From positions 1,116,001 to 1,180,000 of the forward strand of contig NZ_BMFU01000001.1 of the NCBI RefSeq assembly GCF_014639235.1: 64,000 bases of DNA, in the 5' to 3' direction. Source of the DNA: Paenibacillus silvae. GTDB lineage: Bacteria; Bacillota; Bacilli; Paenibacillales; Paenibacillaceae. This document shows, piece by piece, positions 35,669 to 43,551 of the stretch (position 1 is its first letter; every line of letters begins with the position of its first letter). Under the pieces are notes generated by a model. It had not been told where the DNA came from, did not search any database, and saw nothing but the letters and a program-made list of their open reading frames with translations. Both the position numbers and the translations under genes were made by a program.

Positions 35669-36160
35669 AATACAAATACTAGAGTTGTTAAGTTATTACT
35701 TAATCACCCATAGCAAAATCCCCCAAAGTACTTCAACCATTATACATGTGGATGGAGTATTTTGAGGGAAACTATGCCTAAGTCCGGTATTGATATTTTA
35801 TAATTAAAAATTCATGTCGTTACTTACTATCAATTGTAAATGTAACATCCCGCTTCATCCCATAGATCAAGCACAACGAATCACCAGGTTCCCCTTAACC
35901 CGTCCCCGATTTTTTCTTGATTCGGATCAATGCACTGCGTGTGAGTTATGAACATGGACAGGGCTTTTTTGCTCAAAAGTGCTCCCCCACACCATCTCCA
36001 AGTTTGTCCTGTAATCCAGACGTTCATCCAAACGAGCAAGCACACTTCGCCTTTATTCAGGGGTACATCTGCAAGCACTTTGGGCTGAAACACACCACAC
36101 GGCGGGCCTAGTCGGTCATAGAAGCGAGCGAATGCGAATGTTCCCCAAGCGCACCCATTC

Positions 36161-36353
36161 TAACGATTTCAGGAGACGCTATTTGCCCCTTTTTAAGCAG
36201 TTTGAAAATCTAACGATTCGTAGTAACGCTATTTTGCAGAAATCCGGCATTTTTTGGGCCTTGACACCCGTTTGAGCATAAATAGCGTTTCTCAGATTCG
36301 TTAGAATTTAATTACACCGAAAATAGGCAGAATAAGCTCTCTCAGAATCGTTA
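36161..36353. repeat. Four-box palindromic repeat, copy B
   Basis: Direct boxes of the form TAACGATT-N6-GACGCTATT or AACGCTATT start at 36161 and 36211. Inverted boxes AATAGCGT/AATAAGCT-N7-ATTCGTTA or AATCGTTA start at 36281 and 36331. Geometry is identical to copies A and C. It sits between convergent genes (35453-35668 plus, 36800-37594 minus). Confidence 0.8.
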
Positions 36354-36528
36354 ACGTTTGGAGCACATCTCAATACTAAATACCCGAGAGCAGCAGAACT
36401 CTCCATACCAGAAACTGGCCCTACATCCCCAACTCTTGAGGCAGATTCCCACGAAATTGCCTACGGTACCCAAACATACTAATAGGTCCCCCATTACTTG
36501 TTTTCATACATTCGATCTGCTCCGCATA

Positions 36529-36741
36529 GTCTGCGCCATCTATTGGTTCCACATGTTTGCCCCTTCTATTGCTTCCTTGGTGTTCTGCACCTTCTATTGC
36601 TCCGTATGTTCCACACCCTCTATTGGTTCCTTATGCTCTGCGCCTCCTGTTGTTCCCTCATGTCCTGCGCCCTCTATCGGCCCCGCATGTTCTGCACCTT
36701 CTATTTCTCCGCATATTCCGCACCTTCTATTGCTCTCTCGT
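36529..36741. repeat. Tandem repeat, eight units of 26-27 bp
   Basis: Units such as GTTCTGCACCTTCTATTGCT plus a short end CCGTAT follow one another for 213 bases, with unit lengths 26, 27, 26, 27, 27, 27, 26 and 27. The mix of lengths shifts the reading frame between units, so it is not a conserved protein repeat, although on the minus strand parts read as IEGAEH-type nonapeptides. It lies just beyond the 3' end of the ABC-2 permease gene at 36800. Confidence 0.75.
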
Positions 36742-36799
36742 GTTCCACCACTTTTGTACGATCTTTTGACAGGCTCCGCGCTGCCGGTTCCACCCAACT

Positions 36800-37594
36800 T
36801 TACCCGCCTGCCCCTTGATATTTGTTCACACTTCGCATCCACAAGCGATAACCCAACCAATATACCAATGGGCCAACGACGGGTACGATCCACATCGTCC
36901 AAGAGGACAACAATGGAGTTTCCTTGGTTAGCAAGAATGCAGCAGGGTAGAAATTGATAAAGGCAAACGGAAGAATAAACGTCAGCAGCACTTGAATAAG
37001 TGTACCGAAAACAGGTAACGGATAGGAGATGAATTCTTTAAATTTGAAAAACAGATTGAACAGGAAATTGGTCCTTACCCAAACAAAAGATACAGCCCCG
37101 ATGGCCGACATAAAACCAGCCTGAATCATAGCACCTCCTATAACACAGAGCACAAGGTACACGATTTGCATACCCGATAAACTGATGTTCAGCTTGATCA
37201 AAGCCCACGCCAGCACGGAGCCCGAGATCAACACATGTGCCAGATAAGCCAGGTTGAATCCTCTGCACACCAGATAAAGATACGGATTCACCGGTCTGAT
37301 CAGAATGGCATCAAAGGTTCCATTTTTCACCTGGTTTTCGAGATCACGCATCTGCACAAACGAGAAGGAGGCACCGATCGCATAGGTGAACAAGCCGAGG
37401 CTGTATAGCAATGCAATTTCAGGCCAGGACCAGCCGGCAAGCGTATCGAACTTTTTCAGAAACAGCCATATGATAATATAATCTCCGCTGTAACTGATGA
37501 TCTGGGCGAGCATAGCTAGCAGGAAATCCCCGCGATACTCCATTCGTTCTTTGGTTAACAAAAAGACCAGTTTCCCGAAAAGTTTCAGTGTCAT
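36800..37594 (-). CDS. ABC-2-type exporter permease, subunit 2
   Basis: 264 aa, ATG at 37594. Six hydrophobic segments and the pattern VQMRDLENQVKNGTFDAILI RPVNPYLY are characteristic of the ABC2_membrane_6-type permeases that occur in pairs beside an NatA-like ATPase. Third gene of an ATPase-permease-permease operon, 25 bases after its partner. The complex likely exports a lipid, peptide or drug; the cargo is not evident. Immediately downstream lies a tandem repeat and no gene. Confidence 0.8.
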   Translation of the reverse strand: MTLKLFGKLVFLLTKERMEYRGDFLLAMLAQIISYSGDYIIIWLFLKKFDTLAGWSWPEIALLYSLGLFTYAIGASFSFVQMRDLENQVKNGTFDAILIRPVNPYLYLVCRGFNLAYLAHVLISGSVLAWALIKLNISLSGMQIVYLVLCVIGGAMIQAGFMSAIGAVSFVWVRTNFLFNLFFKFKEFISYPLPVFGTLIQVLLTFILPFAFINFYPAAFLLTKETPLLSSWTMWIVPVVGPLVYWLGYRLWMRSVNKYQGAGG

Positions 37595-37619
37595 CTAGAT
37601 CAGCCTTTCTACAGCTACT

Positions 37620-38408
37620 TTAACCACCTTGAACCACCAAGCGATGAATGGCCCGATTCCATAACCAGCATACCAGCAACGTCAGCCCCGCACTCCATGC
37701 CAGCCCCGTAAGAAGTAAACTTCCGATCTCCTCCATCGAAATGGCCCCTAGATAGACAGCTGCAGGAAGATAGCCCAGGTAGAGGAACGGAAGCATTTTG
37801 GTTACCGTTACCCATGATTCCGGGAAAAACCATAAAGGTAAAAATGCCCCGGAGAAAATGGTAATAAGTCCACCCATCATCCAGCTCAGTGCAAAGTGAT
37901 TCATAAGCCAGAAAGCCAGCAGGGAAATCAGATACCCCAGCAGGAACGAAATGGCCAAAGCAAGCACCAGGGATAAGATAAACAACAGAAAATGAGTTAC
38001 CGAAGCAGGAGGGAGAAAACCAAAGAAGATCCAGGCAATAATTAACGAAGGAAGAGAAGTAAATACCAGCTGATATAACGAATTTCCTAGACCATCTGCT
38101 AATAGATGAAAGGGATAAGACATCGGTTTGATCAGTTCGGAAGCGATAGAACCTGTCTTGAGGCTGTTATCCACTTTGGCACTGATGCCCGTAAGCAGCA
38201 ATGCAGCCAGAAGTGTATTAATAATGCTGTATGTAATCATCTGTTCCAGACCTACGCCTTCAACTTCCCCGTCCCCCAGAACGGCTCTCCAGATTTCTGT
38301 CAGAATCAGAATCGCCACAACGTTCCCTAACAATCTCAACCACACTTCAGAACGATAGGAGAGCTGATTCGAAAAGGTTTTCACTCCGAACATAATATAC
38401 GTTTTCAA
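37620..38408 (-). CDS. ABC-2-type exporter permease, subunit 1
   Basis: 262 aa from a TTG start at 38408 with GGGAGGGG upstream. Six hydrophobic segments; DNSLKTGSIASELIKPMSYP is the cytoplasmic motif also seen in its partner (KNGTFDAILIRPVNP), so the two are related subunits of a heterodimer. It follows the ATPase gene by 15 bases and precedes the second permease by 25, giving one transcription unit. Confidence 0.8.
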   Translation of the reverse strand: MKTYIMFGVKTFSNQLSYRSEVWLRLLGNVVAILILTEIWRAVLGDGEVEGVGLEQMITYSIINTLLAALLLTGISAKVDNSLKTGSIASELIKPMSYPFHLLADGLGNSLYQLVFTSLPSLIIAWIFFGFLPPASVTHFLLFILSLVLALAISFLLGYLISLLAFWLMNHFALSWMMGGLITIFSGAFLPLWFFPESWVTVTKMLPFLYLGYLPAAVYLGAISMEEIGSLLLTGLAWSAGLTLLVCWLWNRAIHRLVVQGG

Positions 38409-38423
38409 TGTTCATCCCCTCCC

Positions 38424-39428
38424 TCACATGCCGTTCGCCAGTTCATCTTCTTCCAGTTTCCGATAGAGATTGCGAATGACGGAATCAATATCCACGCCTT
38501 CAATGGTGGCATCCTCAATGTCATGTTCACTTGCAATCTGATTTACGCAATCAAACACGGTTCTATCTTTTTTTTCAAACAAATATGTTTTTCTTAATCC
38601 TTCATCATGAGTGAGCTTCATCTCGGGAATATCAATCAAGCCAGGCTCTTCACGAAAATAAATAATGACCTGACGCTGATCCCCAAGTGTGGTCCGCAGC
38701 TGTTCAACAGAACCGTCATAGACCATGTTGCCTTTGTTTACGACAATCATACGATGGCAGATCTCCTCAATATCCTTCATATCGTGTGTCGTCAGAATGA
38801 TAGAAACCTTCTTCTCCTGGTTGATCATTCTCAGAAACTCTCTGATTTGTTCTTTGGCCATAACATCCAGACCGATGGTCGGCTCGTCTAGAAATAAAAT
38901 TTTGGGATCATGCAGCAGCGCCATCGCGATCTCCACTCGCATCCTCTGCCCCAGGCTTAATTGTCGTACCGGCCTGTTAATGAAAGAGGATAACGATAAA
39001 AGCTCGGTATAATACTTCAAATTGTTCTGAAAAACGGTGTCCGAGAGCTTATATATGTATTTATGCAGATCAAATGAATCACGGACAGGCAGATCCCACC
39101 ACAACTGGCTCCGTTGTCCAAACACAACCCCGATGTGTTGAGAATTACGCTGTCTGGCTTCATGTGGGACCACGCCCATAACTCTCAATTCACCCGACGT
39201 AGGCACAAGAATACCTGTCATCATTTTGATCATGGTGGACTTGCCTGCACCGTTAGGCCCCAGATACCCGACCGCCTCCCCCTCCTTGATCGAAAAGGTG
39301 AGATTGCGTACGGCGACTTCCTCGGTATATTGTCTGGTTACCAGACTTCGCAAAGAGCCTACGAATCCCGGAAATCGTTTGTACTGGCGATACACCTTGG
39401 TGATACCGCTTACATCAATAATGCTCAT
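38424..39428 (-). CDS. ABC transporter ATP-binding protein (exporter, NatA/DrrA-like)
   Basis: 334 aa. Walker A GPNGAGKST (57-65), signature LSLGQRMRVEIAMAL, Walker B ILFLDEPTIGLDV and H-loop TTHDMKDIE are all intact. The N-terminal KVYRQYKRFPGFVGSLRSLV and the C-terminal ~90-residue extension are typical of ATPases that serve paired ABC2_membrane_6 permeases. First gene of the operon; GAGGTG precedes the ATG. It energises export by the two permeases downstream. Confidence 0.9.
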   Translation of the reverse strand: MSIIDVSGITKVYRQYKRFPGFVGSLRSLVTRQYTEEVAVRNLTFSIKEGEAVGYLGPNGAGKSTMIKMMTGILVPTSGELRVMGVVPHEARQRNSQHIGVVFGQRSQLWWDLPVRDSFDLHKYIYKLSDTVFQNNLKYYTELLSLSSFINRPVRQLSLGQRMRVEIAMALLHDPKILFLDEPTIGLDVMAKEQIREFLRMINQEKKVSIILTTHDMKDIEEICHRMIVVNKGNMVYDGSVEQLRTTLGDQRQVIIYFREEPGLIDIPEMKLTHDEGLRKTYLFEKKDRTVFDCVNQIASEHDIEDATIEGVDIDSVIRNLYRKLEEDELANGM

Positions 39429-39622
39429 AAATCACACCTCATCCACGTCATTTATGAAACACAAGCTACCAGGTTACATATTTAACCATTGTTTTTAACA
39501 TATTACCTTTTTGTAAACCAAAAATGTACCCTGCTAATTATACTATTTTTCATATCTTAATTAGATATTTGCCAATAGCACATGATATTGGATTATAACA
39601 GACTGCATCAAACAGAATACGA

Positions 39623-39822
39623 TCAATCGTTCAAACCCTTACCATCCAGAATGGATGGTATATACTTCTCAATACGTGAGATCCTGGTTTTGGACTGTTT
39701 CGGCTGTAAAAATAATACAGATACGCCCGCTGACGTCCGACTTGTACATTATCCGTTTGCTGAACCAATAGACCGTGAGTGTCCTTGAGCAAAGCACCTT
39801 TAATAAACAGAACCGCACGCAA
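39623..39822 (-). pseudogene. 5'-truncated, internally deleted copy of the YdeI/OmdA-like gene at 40666
   Basis: The minus strand reads RAVLFIKGALLKDTHGLLVQ and QTDNVQ, then jumps directly to GRQRAYLYYF. Compared with the intact gene, the segment between NVQGGRQ and TPGRQ is missing; in the intact gene both edges carry the 9-base direct repeat GGCCGCCAG, so slippage or recombination there explains the loss. After YYF a frameshift leads into QPKQSKTRISRIEKYIPSIL and DGKGLND-stop, the same terminus as the intact protein. The first ~60 codons are absent. Confidence 0.8.
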
Positions 39823-39827
39823 GAGTC

Positions 39828-40327
39828 ATGAAAATCTCAGCATCCGAGGAACCTATTTACAATACCCTGCCATCCGAAGAAGAACTAATAAAGCTCTTAC
39901 ATACACACCACGAGAAAAATGATCCTCGAAGCCATTTTTATGTTAGAACTCATGTGATCCCGGAAGTGAATTGGTTAAATGTTATTAGCAAGGTTACCCT
40001 ATCATTATGTATTTCTTTGCTGGTATCGTTAGTCTTTTTTTATAGCTCCAGGCCGTTCATTCCAGCGTATGCTTTAATGAGTGTTCCATTGGTTTTCGTA
40101 GCAAACATGTTCTTCATCGCTCTGATTCGAGCTAAAGCCGTTCTAGTCTGGATTATCCGAATTTATCAACGATTCGCGCCTTTGAAAATCCGGGACAAAT
40201 GCCCGTTTTGAGCCCAGCTGTTCGATGTATATGATTCAAAAAGTATGGAGCGGTCAAGGGCCTTTCACTTGGTGTTCAGCGTCTTCGAAGATGTAATATC
40301 ACAGGCGGGGGATATGATTATCCTTAG
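39828..40327 (+). pseudogene. YidD-domain membrane protein gene broken by two single-base insertions
   Basis: The open frame encodes 127 aa: a polar N-terminus, two membrane helices (VTLSLCISLLVSLVFFYS and ALMSVPLVFVANMFFIALI) and IIRIYQRFAPLKIRDKCPF, then TGA. Removing one C in the run 40202-40204 and one A in the run 40238-40242 restores KCRFEPSCSMYMIQKYGAVK and GLSLGVQRLRRCNITGGGYD ending YP-stop at 40325-40327. That is the full YidD signature (CRFEPSCSxY, GxxxGxxL, RLxRC, GGxD). YidD aids insertion of membrane proteins. Two homopolymer errors in sequencing would give the same picture; otherwise a recent pseudogene. No clear ribosome site at the ATG. Confidence 0.75.
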
Positions 40328-40393
40328 CAAAGTGTAAATTTGTAGAAACCTATACAATAATCATGCGATCTATCAAAAGTACTACAAAACAAT

Positions 40394-40440
40394 AAAAGGC
40401 TATTCCTATAGGTCATTTGGGCGACGGGGAATGGCCTTTT
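40394..40440 (+). terminator. Hairpin terminator after the YidD-like pseudogene
   Basis: AAAAGGCTATTCC (40394-40406) pairs with GGAATGGCCTTTT (40428-40440), with the stem ending in four T. It lies about 65 bases beyond the restored stop of the YidD-like frame and just before repeat copy C. Confidence 0.6.
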
Positions 40441-40456
40441 GGTATTTCAAAAATTC

Positions 40457-40649
40457 TAACGATCTCAGGAGACGCTATTCACCCCGTTTTGGGCAGTTTT
40501 AAAATCTAACGATCCGTACGGACCTTATTTTGACGAATTCAGGCATTTTTCAGGCTTCGGAGCCCATTTTAGCTGAAATAGCGTTCCTCAGGATCGTTAG
40601 AATTTTATCACACGATAAATCCGGCAAATAAGCTCTCTGGGGATCGTTA
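40457..40649. repeat. Four-box palindromic repeat, copy C
   Basis: Direct boxes start at 40457 (TAACGATC-N6-GACGCTATT) and 40507; inverted boxes start at 40577 (AATAGCGT-N7-GATCGTTA) and 40627. Spacing 50/70/50 as in copies A and B. It fills the gap between the YidD-like pseudogene and the YdeI-like gene, whose 3' ends face each other. Confidence 0.8.
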
Positions 40650-40665
40650 GCGTGCGGAGTATCTA

Positions 40666-41259
40666 TCAGTCATTCAACCCTTTTCCCTCCATAATAGGTT
40701 GCATGCACTTTTCAATGCGGGATGTTTTGGTCTTGGATTGTTTTGGCTGGGAAAAGTGGTACAGGTACGCACGCTGGCGGCCAGGGGTTAGTGCTTCAAA
40801 TGCTGTCTGAAATGCAGGGTTGGCATCGAATTGCTGCTGAAGTTCCTCGGGAACAGCGAATTGTTCTACTTCCTTTTTTTCCACTTTCAGACCCGCTTGT
40901 TCGACTTCGATCGCTTCACGAATATAGGCTTTCAGGATTTCTTCCTGTTCGATAATCTGCTCCAGGTTAGTGAAACGAATCTGGCGGCCTCCCTGTACAT
41001 TATTCGTTTGCTGAATCAGGATACCATGCGGGTCTTTCAGCAGAGAACCCTTAAGAAACATGATGGCACAGTACTCCTTAAAGCCATGAATCAGCACTAC
41101 GTTTTTCCCGTTCAGCGTGTAGCATGGATGCATCCATTTGTAATCTTCGGTCAGATCACAATCCAGAATGATCTTTCTCAGTTTCACGGATTCATCCTTC
41201 CACGTTTTGATTTTGCTTAAATATGCATCTACTTTGGGATTGGTATTCTGCGTCGTCAT
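40666..41259 (-). CDS. YdeI/OmdA-like protein (DUF1801 plus OmdA)
   Basis: 197 aa from ATG 41259; AGAGGAA lies upstream, and a 7-codon longer frame has no site. The N-terminal part (YKWMHPCYTLNGKNVVLIHG, YCAIMFLKGSLLKDPHG) is DUF1801-like, and the C-terminal FDANPAFQTAFEALTPGRQR AYLYHFSQPKQSKTKTSRIE KC is the OmdA/YdeI motif (xLTPGRQRxYxxxIxxAKxxxTRxxRI). YdeI-type proteins are linked to resistance to cationic peptides in Bacillus and to bacteriocin protection elsewhere; the mechanism is unknown. A broken copy of the same gene lies at 39623-39822. Confidence 0.8.
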   Translation of the reverse strand: MTTQNTNPKVDAYLSKIKTWKDESVKLRKIILDCDLTEDYKWMHPCYTLNGKNVVLIHGFKEYCAIMFLKGSLLKDPHGILIQQTNNVQGGRQIRFTNLEQIIEQEEILKAYIREAIEVEQAGLKVEKKEVEQFAVPEELQQQFDANPAFQTAFEALTPGRQRAYLYHFSQPKQSKTKTSRIEKCMQPIMEGKGLND

Positions 41260-41525
41260 AGGATTCTTCCTCTCAACCAATTGAGTTGTGTTTTATTCAA
41301 TCAAGTCTAATTTATCTCATTTTGCGCTGACTACCTTTTATCTTATTTCACCTTTATTTATCGGTTTGTTTGTACTGATTTTCAAGAGAGTATACAGCGC
41401 CACTTCAGAACCACTTATCCAACATGTATTAGCTTATCGCCTTCAATTTAAACCTAAATGGATAACCCAGTCAGTCCATCCAGAGAAATAGAGTATAACA
41501 AGCGCAGCCGTCTATTATCTTATAC

Positions 41526-41557
41526 AAAAAAAGAACCTATAAATAGTCTATAGGCTC
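41526..41557 (-). terminator. Terminator, minus strand
   Basis: On the minus strand GAGCCTATA pairs with TATAGGTTC and is followed by TTTTTTT (41526-41532). It lies about 235 bases beyond the stop of the DinB-like gene and probably ends the WYL/DinB transcript. The remaining gap 41260-41790 contains only this hairpin and a short ATTAGT repeat. Confidence 0.7.
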
Positions 41558-41616
41558 TATATTGCGGTAGTTTGTTATTGAATTTTGTTTTAATACTAAC
41601 CTGTCGTTCCCCTAGT

Positions 41617-41643
41617 CATTAGCATTAGTATTAGTATTAGCAT
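41617..41643. repeat. ATTAGY hexanucleotide microsatellite
   Basis: ATTAGC ATTAGT ATTAGT ATTAGC in tandem, about four units, in the gap downstream of the DinB-like gene. Likely simple-sequence slippage. Confidence 0.6.
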
Positions 41644-41792
41644 TTGCCTTTGTATTTGTACTGTATTCGCATATCCCTGCCTATGATCGATTCCACACAT
41701 TTAATTTAACTCTCCATGTCTTTTTAGAAGACTTCTAAGTGTAATGCGCTATATGTCTCATTCTATACATGAGTAGGTGCAAGGTAAGTTCA

Positions 41793-42335
41793 TCAATTTC
41801 CCAGATTGCCCTTCAACCGATCCAGCTGTAAAAAGTGATGCTTGTAGTGCATGTCGATTAACACAAACCATTCCTCAGCGTTAAGCGCGCCAAACCTTGG
41901 GTGAGATATTTTCCTGCTTGTGGACACGGACACTTCGTCAAGAACTGACGCTGCACGCCTCATCTGCTGCACCACCTGTTGCAGTCCCTCCACCAATTGC
42001 TGCTTGCTTTCAGGTGGCTGCGGTGTATATTGCGGAGAAGCGGGTACTTTAACACGGATTGGAGGAAATTGCCCCGCCTCGAACAACGTTCTGCCAAGCT
42101 CTGTTTTTTCCGCATCAGCATGTACCGTGTTCTCGTTATTAGCGAGGCAATGCTCACTATTACGCAAATGCATAAACAGCGCGGATTGAATCAGATGCAT
42201 ATACATCTGTCCAATCGACCACTCTTCTTCATTTTCCTTTTGAAGCAAATCCTCCATATCCAATGTATTCAATTCTCCTACATATTTCTTTACGGACGTC
42301 TCAAAAGACTGCAGCACTTCACTCGTAATTCTCAT
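41793..42335 (-). CDS. DinB-like superfamily protein
   Basis: 180 aa, ATG with GAGGAG 10 bases upstream. The four-helix DinB/YfiT-type fold is indicated by EEWSIGQMYMHLIQSALFMH near residue 50 and IDMHYKHHFLQLDRL near the C-terminus, which supply the usual three-histidine metal site. Family members are putative metal-dependent thiol transferases or hydrolases. It follows the WYL regulator gene by 66 bases on the same strand, so the regulator may control it. Confidence 0.8.
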   Translation of the reverse strand: MRITSEVLQSFETSVKKYVGELNTLDMEDLLQKENEEEWSIGQMYMHLIQSALFMHLRNSEHCLANNENTVHADAEKTELGRTLFEAGQFPPIRVKVPASPQYTPQPPESKQQLVEGLQQVVQQMRRAASVLDEVSVSTSRKISHPRFGALNAEEWFVLIDMHYKHHFLQLDRLKGNLGN

Positions 42336-42401
42336 CGTTCAAACAGCTCCTCTTCATTCTGAATAGCTCCAGTATATAGAGGGGCTCCTGACAAGAGTAT
42401 G

Positions 42402-43349
42402 TCAGTAGTGTTTCAGGATGTTGCTTGCGAATTCTCGCATACGATTCCGTAGAAACTCCGGCTTGATTACCTCGATATCTCCACCTAGTCCTAATAAATG
42501 ATGCAGTATTTCTTCGGGATGGCGGACACGAAAATGGAAATGAATCCCCTCCCCTTGCTCATGGACCGCATCTATATAAAAATGAAGTAACTCTCTAATC
42601 TTGTCAGCCACTTCGACTTTTGCACGAATGAGCACATGCTCATCCCGATCATCCCGGGGCTGATAACGGTTCAGATCAAAATCCGGGGGCAACAGAAATG
42701 CATCCTCCAGCACAACAAGCTCGGACATGCGGGACAAACGGAAATGACGAAGGTCCTGCCGCAGATCACATTTGGCGACCAGCATCCAATGCTCCCGCAC
42801 AAGGCTAAGTCCATATGGAGAGACGACACGCTGCGTTGAGCGTTTACCATCCGTTTCAGGCAAATTTTTCATATAGGTAAAGCTGATTTTACGTTGTTCC
42901 AGAATTGCATGACGTATGTCGTGAAGATACGTTTTAACGTGGGTTGCAGTGTCCGGCTCGGCAGGATAAAGCACACGCATCGTTTCTTGAACACGCGCTG
43001 ACGCTTTACGCACATTTTCAGGTAAAATGGCTTCAATTTTGCGATGTGCAGACTTGGCTTGAATACCATAGGCAGCATCCCATCTCTGCTCGATAAATCG
43101 GGCTCCCATAAGCAAGGACACTGCTTCCTCTGCTGTAAAACTGACCGGAGGAAGAAAATATCCTTCCATCAGTGAATATCCGTGACCAGGGGCTCCTGCG
43201 ATGGGAACACCAGCCTCGCTTAATGCCTGGATATCCCGATATATCGTGCGTACACTCGTCTCGAATCGAGAAGCCAGATCCTCTGCCCTGATCAGCTTCG
43301 TTCGCTGTAATTCAAGTGTAATTGCGAGCTGCCGCTCCGTTTTGTTCAT
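42402..43349 (-). CDS. WYL-domain transcriptional regulator (YafY/DeoR-type HTH)
   Basis: 315 aa. Residues ~1-60 are an HTH_11-type winged helix (RAEDLASRFETSVRTIYRDI QALSEAGVPI). The middle and C-terminus are the WYL ligand-sensing domain (RVVSPYGLSLVREHWMLVAK CDLRQDLRHFRLSRM) and its C-terminal extension. WYL regulators bind nucleic acids or small ligands and often control stress or defence genes. It likely controls the DinB-like gene just downstream. Confidence 0.85.
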   Translation of the reverse strand: MNKTERQLAITLELQRTKLIRAEDLASRFETSVRTIYRDIQALSEAGVPIAGAPGHGYSLMEGYFLPPVSFTAEEAVSLLMGARFIEQRWDAAYGIQAKSAHRKIEAILPENVRKASARVQETMRVLYPAEPDTATHVKTYLHDIRHAILEQRKISFTYMKNLPETDGKRSTQRVVSPYGLSLVREHWMLVAKCDLRQDLRHFRLSRMSELVVLEDAFLLPPDFDLNRYQPRDDRDEHVLIRAKVEVADKIRELLHFYIDAVHEQGEGIHFHFRVRHPEEILHHLLGLGGDIEVIKPEFLRNRMREFASNILKHY

Positions 43350-43551
43350 GTTTCAGGCCCCCACTGTTTCAACATCCATCGTTAACCCATTTTATCATAA
43401 GACTCGTTCTTTAGTTTGGTGTATGAACTATAAGTCATACTGTACTTAAAATGATTGGGTTTCTGCTTAAATCAGCCTGTACTTCCTCATAATTTTTTAT
43501 TACCCCAATATATTGATTAGAGTGAATTTATGATAAAGGATGTGAAATAAA

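Noticed and set aside
35881..36093. Minus-strand 70-residue frame and the overlapping plus-strand frame
   Set aside because: Neither has a ribosome site or recognisable fold; the region before repeat copy B is taken as non-coding.
36529..36741. CRISPR array
   Set aside because: Units are contiguous with no unique spacers and no cas genes nearby; it is an ordinary tandem repeat.
36498..36957. Overlapping plus- and minus-strand frames over the tandem repeat
   Set aside because: The repeat units are 26 or 27 bases, which shifts frame between units; no start signals, and one frame overlaps the ABC permease.
41288..41491. Plus-strand 67-residue frame with one hydrophobic helix
   Set aside because: GTG start without any ribosome site, immediately upstream of and divergent from the YdeI-like gene; likely chance.
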